From Hydractinia symbiolongicarpus (taxonomy: Eukaryota; Cnidaria; Hydrozoa; Anthoathecata; Hydractiniidae), in NCBI RefSeq assembly GCF_029227915.1, contig NC_079875.1, positions 6,448,001 to 6,512,000 on the forward strand: DNA of 64,000 nucleotides, in the 5' to 3' direction. This document shows positions 23,118-34,100 of the stretch, piece after piece. The translations under genes and the position numbers were made by a program. Numbering within the stretch: the first letter of the stretch is position 1; each line of letters begins with the position of its first letter. The notes under the pieces were generated by a model. It made no database searches and had not been told where the DNA came from. It saw only the letters and a program-made list of their open reading frames with translations.

Positions 23118-24686
23118 TTACTTCATCCGAATGTAATTGGTGATGACTCCAGTTGGCTCTGCAATGTTCGAATCATGCATCAGTTTTTGATAAAATTGAG
23201 GATGTTTTTTCGCCAGTATTTCGTTATAAAATGCTTGATACTTGCTACCAGAACGTTTAATCAGGATTAGTTGATTTACTTCAGGCAGCTTCGATTGTTG
23301 TACCAGGTAGTTCAGGGTACCGTTTTTGTATAATAACGGCAAAAACTCTCCATTGCCTCTCCCCTTTTTCATCGTCTTCTACTTTTTTCTCTATCAAAGG
23401 AAAGTAATCGTTGTATGACTATCTAACTATTTTTACGAAATTGTTTGCGATCAGGCTTATAATTAATTTTTAAATACCTGCTTCTCTTTGTTGTTGACGC
23501 TGCTGGAAATCTGGAATGGAAGTTAAAAAAGAAAACTCATAGTACATGTTAATTATACAATTTTGTGTAGCATCTCAATTGTTGTAATTGTTCGGGAACA
23601 GTAGCCATGTCTATTGGGTCAATATCGCCTGCAACATCAACAACTAATAGTTAAGGAAGTTTTTTAAAAAATCGGGCCTTGTATATTCTGTTTCTATTAC
23701 AATATCTGTTCTTTATCCTATGGAAACAATAACATAGTTAAAAAATTAATAACTTTTAACATCGAATACGAACATATTGGCGTGCTATACCCTGTTGTTA
23801 TGTTTTCGTCGACGAAAGAAAATTCGTCAGATATGTTCTCATTTACTTCTTTCCACAAATTGATATTGTTGCTTCAAGAAACCACTTTTGGACATCATGG
23901 ACAAATGAACTTTTCACTGTTGCCGAAGGAAATGTGTTGAAGCAGGCTCTCGATTGTTTCATGCTACAATGCGGACTGTTGCAAGCTGACTCCACAATAT
24001 GTTCCATGAATGGCGCAACGAAGTTTTTTATCATACATTCGTATTCTGCTCCAAAAAATGACAAGCATTGGTTGGTTGGTGTTATTTTTCGATAAATAGC
24101 AGTATGAAGTTTAGCAGCTTCATAAGCACCGTTTTTCACAAACGTATAAAACTGTATGTTTTTGTCGGTTTTTTCATCTGTTATACTTGGTCTCATTACT
24201 ATAACTGCTTTTAACACTGCCATCCATGTATCTAAAGCGCAAGTATTATGGAATGTGATCATTTCGTTCTCGTATTTAATTGACCCACTAAAATTTCTTA
24301 AACGTAGAAATGTTTATAAAAAAATAATTGTGACTTTAGTTTTTCCAAAATTAGATAATATATAAAAATGTTCTTACATCGGGAAATGGAGCGCACAAAA
24401 CATCCGATATACCAAGTGCAGGATAACTCATCACTCGGAATTTTTTTCTTCGCAATTTTCTTTTTATAGCACGTGGAACGTTGTCTATTCTTCCACATAG
24501 AAAATCCACCATTGTTTTATAAGTCTGTTCGGGCATTATTACGGAATTCTGTTTAGTCCTTTCAACTTCCAACCATTCCTGAATTTTTTCTTCCATGTAC
24601 CTCTTTTCAGTCTCCATTGTGCTGAACATAAAAACACGCGTTAAAAGTTTCAATGTAAATTTAAAAATGTGCGTTCGAAAAAGCAC
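23118..24686 (-). pseudogene. ORFs carried by the hAT-like element, function unknown
   Basis: Minus-strand coding-like segments lie at 24686-24351, 24262-23843 and 23372-23118. The first reads KIQEWLEVERTKQNSVIMPE, FLCGRIDNVPRAIKRKLRRK and KFRVMSYPALGISDVLCAPF, ending at a possible donor (GAT|GTAAGA). The second starts after an AG near 24284 and contains ITFHNTCALDTWMAVLK. Its N-T-C...L..L pattern resembles, weakly, the Cys box of papain-like deubiquitinases. It also has several Cys and His residues (ESACNSPHC). Simple joining of the two gives a phase mismatch, so either an exon is missing or a frameshift exists. None is a recognised transposase. They may be captured host sequence or a divergent element protein. 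Confidence 0.4.
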
Positions 24687-25056
24687 TCGAAAAGGTTGAA
24701 ATTTACCTACCTTTTCCTTTATCGAAATAACTTAAAAGGTTAGAAAAAATAATATATTGAAATTTCTTGCGTTCTTCTCCGTTCTCACTCAATTATTAAC
24801 AAAACTATGTTTACAAAAACAGTTTCGTACGAGCCGCGCAAAGGCACTGGCGACAAGGGTGATTTGCAGGTTTTTCGCACGAAAATTCAACATGGCATTA
24901 GAATTCAAAGGTTCAAAATTCAAAAAAAATCAATAACAATATCATACCTGATATACCCTTATTTGAATCAAAGAGATCAAATTTATACTTGCGAGCACTA
25001 GTACCATTTTTCAAAAACATCATTGTTTATTCTCTGTTAATATAAAACAAAGTATA

Positions 25057-25075
25057 ATATATATATATATATATA
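25057..25075. repeat. (TA)n microsatellite
   Basis: About nine uninterrupted TA dinucleotides within the hAT-like element. Confidence 0.85.
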
Positions 25076-25279
25076 CGAATGTGTTTTTTTTAAAAATGAC
25101 TTAAAAGAAAAGAAGATATTTCAAAAAAGTTATTATTTTAATATAGAAGTTTCATTTTTTGACGATATTCGCCGCTGTACGAAGATGGTCAGTTTTGTAC
25201 GAGGATGGTCACTCTCAGTGCTACGGCAAAAAAGCCCAACTTCGTACAATGAATGACATCGTACGGAACACTAGAACCT

Positions 25280-25562
25280 TGTGTACTATCTAGAAATATA
25301 AGGGACATTGGAGAATATTCCAGAAATAAGATAACTATACTAGAAACTACTAATAGTAAATAGAGAACAATATATACTTACCTAGTGAATAATGAACAAT
25401 GTGCTAAATTTAGAACATCTGGAATATACTAGAACATTCTAGAATATCTTATCTTTAATATATAAATAGGAGAACGTCTTGTAAATTTTAGAGTCATAAA
25501 GTCATAAAGTTATTGGAGCAGTCGAAGCAACTCTGCAAATATATAAAGTTTACATTTTAACA
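25280..25562 (+). repeat. possible solo LTR
   Basis: About 283 bp starting TGTGTACTATC and ending TTTTAACA, with a TATA-like TATAAATAGG at about 25460 and a leader-like region after it, as in an LTR promoter. It abuts the right end of the hAT-like element. No second LTR, primer-binding site or matching target duplication was seen (flanks AACCT and TAATT differ), so support is weak. Confidence 0.25.
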
Positions 25563-28500
25563 TAATTAGCCAGGAATCTTGCTCCCACTGCTGTACTAAA
25601 ATCTTGAAAACATTTTTAGTCAAATATTTGTTCAAGGAAACCGTGTAGCTAGGGCAAATGTCTCCATCTTTGTAGAGGCGTGAGGGATAAGCCAGTTCAA
25701 ACCAGTCATAAACTAAACTTCGCTAACTCTGTCTTTACCAGTAATTGCGATAGCGAACGCTATGTGGTGACGAGTCAATGATACTCCACATTGGTTGACC
25801 AAAGTGGCATCACATAAAAACGAAAGAAGTGTTGTTAGTTTGGCAAACCCTAAACAGCATTATTAATAGTATAGGGAGAGCGGGTGGGAATCTTTAGCTC
25901 TAACTGGTTGTTTACAGAGGCAAACTTGAAATGGATAATGTACATGTATTTATAGGCCTGTCGTAATAAGTGAGGTATCATAAAGCAGGTAGGCGAGGCA
26001 AGTATCCTATCCTGTATTGGTCAATATCGTTTCAAGTAAAGTTCACTTATATGTGATCCTTAGAACATTAGCAATTAACATGAGCTAAATGTTCATTTAG
26101 CTCCATTTCAAAAGTTTGGAGAATAAGCATTCTAGTACCCAGATTTTTTCTAATATATAGACAACAACAACAAAAACATTGCACAGTACACACAAGGCAT
26201 CATGCCTGACCTTCAATGCAGCGTCTTTGAATTTGATACATTAAACATTCTATTGTTACAACACAACTGATAAACATTGTTTTGAGTTTGATTTCTTTGT
26301 TGTCAATAGATAATGCGAACAATATGAAACTGTTTTTTCACTAAACAAGTTTTATTATAAAACAAAGAAAAGTTACACGAAAAGGGAGTGTTAAGCGTTT
26401 TTTTCGTGTATATTCGTTTCTTTACTAAAACTATCTAATATTATTGCCATTGTTTTTAGATACTGGTTGCATAATCTAAAATATAAGACATAGTTTTATT
26501 TTATTGTAAAAAGAGATAAAAGCAGGTTTGTTGGTAAAATTATAAAAGATAAATTAAAGGGGAATTAGTTCTTCACCTAAGAAAGTAAGTAGTATCGTTA
26601 CAACCTGATTTCATTTCTTTGATGCTTTTCCAGCTTTGATGCACATACTGTTTTTCTATAAACTTAATTCAAGAGTCATCATAAAACCCACAAAATGATA
26701 AACTTTAAACTTTAATGTTATTTTTTTACCTTTGCTCAAATGACAAAAATTCATAACTATCATCTGCAGTTTTCTTGTTTGCTTCTTTGTTGTTGTTGTT
26801 TTCTCTCCTTTTTTCTGAGAGAAAAAATTTTGAAGCTGGTGTTTAATTTCCAATTTTGATTTGCACTAAAAAGTAACTTCAGAACCAGTACACAAAGAAT
26901 ATCTTCTTTGAGATACACATGGCAATTGGCCTTTCTTGTGCTCAGCTGGGTTGGCAAAAAATAAACTTGTGCTGGAAATTCCTTGAGTATCCTTGAACTA
27001 AACAATTGAAAATGTCCTTAAATGGGAACTTAATTGCGGATGTCAAATAACATTTGCCTGCTTTACATAGGCAAACTTTTAGAAAACGAAGGTTCATGGT
27101 TCGTAGTTTACTAGTTGGTTTATTGTGATTTTGCAGTCATTGTAGAGCTTTCTGGAGTTTTACTAAAGGTTGATCCTATTGCAGTAATCCTATTAATAAT
27201 AATTTTTTTACGTGACTGGCCAAGAATAACCTAAGTCTTTAGACAATTTTATGGTTGTTTCCACTGGGGGCCACTGTAAAAAACTTGTAATATTTCTTTT
27301 CAAAATATCTCACAAAAAATTTTTTTGTGTATTCTTGGTGCTCAGTGTCAGGCAGAGTCAGAAGTAATATGTTGTTTTCCCTAAAATTCATGAGATAATG
27401 TGGATCTTCTGGTGATGTGGTGCATGGTGAGGGTATTATAAAGGTTGTCCAGTAACAATGACTGGTTTAATGAACTTCCTATTTTAGAGTACAATTAAAC
27501 CCTATCCCTTAATTTTGATCTTGTATTGACGGTATATTAGCACTTGTACTATCTGTCCCTTCTCTTGTACTATTGTCCCTTCTCTATCACTTTGCGAAGA
27601 AAATAATAAAATTGCAAATCAAATATTTTTATCATTTCGTTTTTTTTTTGTTTTTTTTGCAATATTAAAAATTAATTGTTCCTTCTTTTGTTTGTTGTGT
27701 TTCCATTTAATTCTCATGTTTTGCTTGATTATTTTATGCGGAGAGAAGAAATAATAACCCTTTCTGTTAGCGTATTTCATTTGTATACGTATTTAATGAA
27801 GTTTCGACTGAAAATACGTGAGCAAGTTTCATTGCTTCTGAAAAGCCGTTTTTATTACAAGAAATTGTTATTAAAAGCTTATTTATCAAGCGAAGCTCAT
27901 TATAAATGATTGCGTAAAATATTTACATGTTAATTTATCATAAGGTCATTGTTTAGACAAAATTATAAATTCAAACTGTTTTTTTTTTAGTTTTTAGTTT
28001 CAATATCGGCAAATAGTTCAATTAATTTTAATAACTTCTTATGAGTAAAGTTAGATATCGTGAAATATACTCTTTCAGACTTAGAAGACGAATCATCAGA
28101 ATCAGATATCTAATTATTTTTAACCAATGTTTATTTTTTTTATATTTCTTTCTGTACGTACGTACAGAGTTTATTTGTTTTTTTCAGACAAGCACACACT
28201 TGCAATCAGCATTCTCTTCTGAACAATATCAATGACCAGCTGGTGTCTTATTGATTGAAAATCCTCTCATTGCATCTTTCTTAAACAAACTTTTTTTTCC
28301 TTAAACTTTGTTTTATCACATGGAAACAAAGAAAATAAGAAACAGCATTTTACTAAAAGACTCATGTTTGAAACAAACATATTTTTTGTGAAAACAACTT
28401 TAATCAGTATACCGTATTTAACTTGCAATGTAATGTTCACAAAAACTGGTTAAGAACCTCTGAAACAATAATTACATTTTAAATACTTTCTAACAGCATG

Positions 28501-29191
28501 CTACTAAAATAAACTTATTTCTTTTTTGCTATTAGAGACAAGAATGTTAAAACTGAGAGTCGCAAGCTCAGACGCTTAGTTCTCGTGTTTAGGGTTCACG
28601 AGTTTAAACGTCTCCCACTTTCTCAACATAAAAAATAATAATGCAGGAAAAAGTAAAGCTTGTAGGTCACAAAAAAATACAAATTCTTATCTAAAAACAA
28701 GTAGCTACTAATGAACAAGCCAATGGTAATTGATCTACGATGTTCCCAGGCCACATCTAGATGGTGGTTTACTTCGTTACAGAGTGCAGGAATTTTTGTG
28801 AATTACTTTACTGTGTTATTGTTTTAAACATATCAAAAGTGCCAATTAACAATTAAAATTTTTTTGCAAACAAAATAATTTTTACAATTTTAATTTTTAA
28901 CTGTTTGATTTTTTGGAATAAGAATTTGGGATCTCATACCAATCAAATTGTAATGCATACACTCTGGATACATCATTGAATAATGGAGTACCTCTCTTCC
29001 TGCTTTATCATTATGCAGAGATAAGCAATTTCAGCTCTTCCATTAGATTATGGGTGAATGTGTTCTAATTAGCAGTTCATGATTTGGAATTCATGAACCC
29101 TTTCTTGAGAGTTGTAAATGATTATAAACTGTCAGTAATAATCACACTTAAAACAAGAAAATACATTTTTTGTTAGTGTAGAATAAACAAT
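25563..29191. other. no gene recognised
   Basis: AT-rich sequence with small random-looking ORFs and no exon chain detectable by eye. A T-run region near 27640-27660 and scattered A/T homopolymers are the only notable items. Confidence 0.45.
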
Positions 29192-29350
29192 ACCATACGT
29201 TGTTCTAAAATCATCAAAAAACGATCATATAAAGCTATAACAACGCCATATTATATTCTAAAACGCGGTCATATGAACTTTAAACAATGTCCATAATTTG
29301 TTCTAAAATCATTAAAACAAGATCATATAAGCTTAAACAAATCCATATAT
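29192..29350 (+). repeat. ~58-bp degenerate tandem repeat, three copies
   Basis: TTGTTCTAAAATCAT(C/T)A.AA.(C/A)GATCATATAA.GCTT/ATAA followed by CCATA recurs about every 55-65 bp (29200, 29258, 29310), with the middle copy the most diverged. Confidence 0.6.
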
Positions 29351-29486
29351 ATATTTTTTAACTTGTTTTTAAATTTTTATATCTGTATAAAAAAATAATT
29401 TAAAACCTTTTTTGCCGTTCTCCTAATACAAATTCTATACAAATTTTTTATACAATTGTTTTTTTAATGTACTAAGCGTGTAGCAG

Positions 29487-30724
29487 GCCTGGAAACGATC
29501 GGTTCGTTTCCGCGATGTTTCGACGAATCAATAAAGACGGTAACGATAAATCGTTTCCCTTTGATAATATTTCAAATTATAATAATTTTATATTATGATA
29601 TATACTAGTTGATAAAGCTCGTGGAAAATCCACTGAGGCAGGATAAAAATAAAAATGAAGAGTTATTTGAATTTTTATGACGTCAGCAACCCCTCTACAA
29701 AAAAAAAATTAGAACCTTGTTTTCAAGTTGACTACATTCTGTAGAGCTTGAATAGTTGATTAAAATAATGTATAGGATCATTTGTTTTGGACAAACACCT
29801 AAGGATATGTAAGGGTTTAAAAATTTTGCCCGTGGAGAAAGCCACTTAGGCAGGAGGACAATGTAAAAATTGGTTATTTTAGACCTTTGCTGATGTCAGC
29901 AGTGCATATGCGAAAACAAATTGGCGAAATTCAGTTTGTCTCTATTGGGTAGAGCTCGTCTCGAGAATGTATGTGATCATGTGATTTTGATGAACGGTTA
30001 ATGATATATAAGGGTTTAAAAATTATGCTGACGTCAGCAAAGACCTGCGAAAACACACAAAATTATTTTTTAGAAATTTATATACCTGTTGCCTTTAACG
30101 TATAGGTCTTTAAACGCTGATCAAGAAAATGTATAGGATCATTTACTTTTGACAAACGGTTGCAGGGATATTAGGGTTTAAAAGTTTTTTGATGACGTCA
30201 TCAACCCGTCCATTCCGAAACGGATTTGGATACCTAGTTTTAGGAAACTTACCTAAATTGGTCCCAGGTGGTCCCTAGTTACCCACGTGGTGAAAAATTA
30301 TTGATGTCACCACCTCGTTTCCAAGTTATTTGGCCTCAATGTTTTAGGTGCACTGTAATGGCTTCATCAATTTAATATAGGATATTGACGTTAAAGTAGT
30401 GTTATTGAAGTCGCGCCATAACGTCAGAAAATTTAACATATTAGACATAAGTTTTTCAGCGACATCAAAGAAAAATGACGATATCCACTTTGCCTGTTAC
30501 GGACAGACACAGTCTGTATTATTATAAGAGATATATACATTATAATATTTTACTACTATGGAGTAGGTCTTGCCATTATGAAATAGTGCTCCACTTATTT
30601 ATCAGTTTAAAGCTAATCGTTACCGTCATTAACGTATCGTTTCTTTACGGAAACGAAAAAACGTTTTTATCGTTTCCGTCAGCTTCAAACCACGGTAACA
30701 ATGGATCGTTTCCCTAGACTTCAC
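29487..30724 (+). mobile_element. candidate decayed DNA element with GGAAACGAT ends
   Basis: CAGGCCTGGAAACGATCGG begins near 29483, and the reverse complement of the sequence ending near 30720 reads TAGGGAAACGATCC. Additional CGTTTCC / GGAAACG copies lie close inside both ends. Between them are three ~190-bp units (29598-30240) in which GACGTCAGCAA, ATGTATAGGATCAT and AAGGGTTTAAAAATT recur in the same order. The first two units open with a hairpin-like CTCGTGGAAAATCCAC / CCCGTGGAGAAAGCCAC. No TSD could be fixed, so two unrelated elements may be nested here. Confidence 0.35.
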
Positions 30725-31101
30725 AAATTTCCATGCATGTGTAAAATTTGTTTTAATTTCAACTTTTAAGCTTTCTTGTATACTCCCTTAATTACTAATA
30801 CTTAATTAAGAAGAAAATATTGTGTTAATGAAAGTCAATAAAAATAATTTCCTGGATGATTTACATCATAATATCATTTAAACAATGAAGTTTTATGTTT
30901 GTGATACTATAACTAGATGGCTATAAGGATTGAAATCAGGCTGCCGCACATCAAAATAATCTTAATTTACTCTCCTTTTTTAAGAAATTTTATTGACTTT
31001 TGTAAAAAGTTCAAAGTTTAATACTGATAAAAATTTAGACCTTTACGAGTACAATTATGTCTTTACATTTATACATGTGCTTTTAGCTTAATTCAGTAAA
31101 A

Positions 31102-34100
31102 ATGGCTGGTGAATTTCGTAAACTTCCAATAAAAAGGTTTCCAAAACCAGAAAGTCGAAAAGACACTCAAGAACAGAAGTTCTGGAAAGCCTTTCTGGTA
31201 AGACAAATTATTATCTGTGTTCCTGAAAGTAGTCAAAGTTTGAATTCACTTACTCATTGCTTTCTCATAATCTAAATGTCTTTGGATTTTAAAGTTCTTT
31301 CTTTTTGTTACAGTTTCCAACTACGATCAAAGAATATTCAGCCATTAATTACATAGATTTTTCTCCAGTAGCACCGTATGATTGTCTTGTTACATGTTCA
31401 GGAAAGGTATGTATAAATATTATCACAACAGAGCTAATGGAACTTTACTACTTCACAAAAATCAATCAGAAAAAAAAATTTATAAATCATTTGATTTGGC
31501 ACCTATTTTAGAAAAATTGTCTCGTTTTTACAATAACAAACTGATATCGTTGTTAATGTCCTTTAGACCTTTATTTTGTTGTTTAGATGCAAATATTTGC
31601 TCCTTACACTAACAATGTTAAAAGAACTTCAAACCGCAACAAAGAAAATGTATATGGTGGAAGGTTTCGGTTAGATGGAAAGTTAATGGTGGCTGGTGGT
31701 GATAGTGGACTTGTACAGGTATTTCCCTATTATGTAGTAGTATGATTTTTTTTTTAATTTTCCATCTTTGTGTAAAAATTGTTCTTTTGTAGTAATAATG
31801 GTACTAAGTTTCGCTTTTATAAAAAAGCTTTGTAGGGATTAATTTTAAATTTCAGGAAGGGCATTATTAATATTTAATAATATTTTTGAGAGAAATTGCC
31901 ATTTTTTAAACAAAACCTTTTACATAGTATGTTTTTAATGATCCTTTCTTATCAGAATGTCCACTCTGTTAAAAAATTAAAAAAAAAAATGTCAGGAAAA
32001 TCTGATCTTTTTTTGAAATGTCAGGCAAAAGATCAGGAATTTTAAGTTTAGATAGTCAATCGGAACTTACCTTTGTTTTCCAAAATATTGGCAAGGATTA
32101 AATTTTAAAATTGTTTAAAAAGAATTAGCATTAGTGTTTAACCAATCTGTTGTGTCAATATTTTTGTTATTAAAATTAAAACACCCGTAAAAATATACTA
32201 ACATTAATTTTCCTACAGGTTTTAGATGTAAACAGCAGATCAATACTTAGAAACCTCAAGGGACACACCAAGTATGTTTTTTTCTTAAATAAAGTGTAAT
32301 TTGCTGCCATCATTTGTTTTCATAAAATTGTTTTATTTATTTATTTATTTCAGGGCTACACATGTTTGTAGTTTTGGTCAAGAATTCACAAAAATTTATT
32401 CTGCTTCCGATGATAAAACTTTGAGGTGTTGGGATTTACCGACAGAGAAAGAAACCTTGATGATAAAGGCTCATAAGGTAAAAAGTTTGTATTCATTCAA
32501 TTTGAATATATGAAGTTTTCTGAGCAAAAACCTAGTCAGAAAAATTTAGGAATTTCAGGTCCCTGTTGTTTTTGTCCAGAAGAAATTTCCACATGTGGCA
32601 AGCTCATTTTTACATTTTTTTTTTTTTGACTTATTAAAGGTATCAATATCAAATGTTTGTATTTGAGTGTTAAATTTGTTTACCATCAAAAGCAAGTAAA
32701 AAGCATAAAAAGTGAGGTTAACCAGTCCGGAAATAGTTAAGAAAAGTTTGCGAGGCCTCTTTCCTGGTTTATATGTTACAATTAAACAGTGTTCCAATTT
32801 GTTATTAAAGTTCCATTTTATCACAGGATTACATACGCTGTGGTTGCATCAATATAACCAACACTGATCAATTTATCACAGGTATGTCTTATCCACATCA
32901 TATTTCCCCTTCTACAAGTGCATGTGCTATTCTCAATTTTTGCTCTATTTACCCTTTTTCACCTATCCTGTCCCTTTATGGTGTTGTTTTTCAATTTTTT
33001 ATGGTCAAGATTTCGTAAACAAAGCCTGGCCCATAGAACAATGTAAATATTAATACTTAAGTATTGAGGCGCAAATTGCACTTCCCATAAAAAAATAACT
33101 TATTCTGTGGATATTTCTGTAACAAACATTTTTTTTTTCCAAAAATGTTTGTACATACACTTCTGTTATTGTTTTATTTATTTTTATGTTACTAGGCTCC
33201 TATGATCACACTGTAAAGATATGGGATTGCAGATCTTCTTCTGTTGCCATGGAAATAAATCACGGTGCACCAGTAGAATGTGTTCTTATGCACCGTAATG
33301 GTGGCATGTGTCTGTCAGCAGGTATGCATGTCAATTTGAGCAAATTTTAAATGGAATCGTTATACGAACTAATTTTCGGATGACCTACTGTCTGGAATTT
33401 GGCAGGAAATAATTTTCGTGGGTAAAAGAAATTTAAGAGCTTTTGTATGTTCTTTATTATTTAAAGGTGAGCGTTGGCTCGGAGAAAATGCCATGTTAGG
33501 GTACTTTTTAATTGTTATAAACAAGTTAAAGGTGTAAATGAGCACTGATTGATTTGATAAAAAGCATTTGGGTGCTTACCTTTAAAAAAGAAAAAAAACT
33601 AACTCTTCCTTTTCTCCTCTTAAAGTTTTGTCCAATTCTCTTAAAACAGGGAAGGGTTTTTTATACGTTTTTTTGGGTTTTTTTTCCCTAATTTTTGACC
33701 CCTCAAACCTCCTAAATTTTCCTAAGGTGATAAGTAATTTAAACCCGCCCTCCTTTTGTATGTGTAAAATGGGGCGTCCATATTACAGGTTTATATATAG
33801 TTACTCTGTTAAAAACAATTTTTTTAAAATATATATTTTTTTCTAAATCTGGCTTGCTTCAGGAAGTAATTATATCAAAGTATGGGATGTGCTTGGTGGT
33901 GGCCGTCTGTACCATCATTTTTCGAATCATCAGAAAACTATCACTACAATATGTTTTGATGGTGAAAATAAAAGACTTTTGTCAGCCGGCTTAGATAGGT
34001 AAGTGTGACCAGGTTGGTTGTTTTTGTTATTTTCATTGTTGTTGTTACTGCTGTTGTTGTTGTTGTTGTTGTCATTGTCGTGGTCATTGGTGTCGTTATT

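Larger units (their letters stand above)
22303..25273 (-). mobile_element. hAT-like DNA transposon, 2,971 bp, with unfamiliar cargo
   Basis: The left end is TAGTGTTCCGCACGA at 22303; the right end, read on the minus strand, is TAGTGTTCCGTACGA ending at 25273, so 14 of 15 bases match. TAGTGTTCC-type ends and an 8-bp duplication are typical of hAT elements. The flanks GAACATTC (22295-22302) and GAACCTTG (25274-25281) match at 6 of 8 positions, compatible with an old TSD. Both subterminal regions carry many copies of GTACGA(A/G)G(A/T)TGG in both orientations, and the left side has a tandem array of it. No hAT transposase (BED finger, C-terminal dimerisation region) was recognised; minus-strand ORFs of other type fill the middle. 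Likely non-autonomous or a divergent family. Confidence 0.65.

Noticed and set aside
24833-24930. Second terminal repeat candidate inside the hAT-like element (CGTACGAGCCGCGCAAAGG)
   Set aside because: Only the short TTCGTACGAG word matches the element's end motif; no flanking duplication, so it was treated as a subterminal motif.
28550-28620. Possible tRNA-like fold (GGTTCACGAG region)
   Set aside because: No proper acceptor stem, D-arm or B-box consensus could be drawn.
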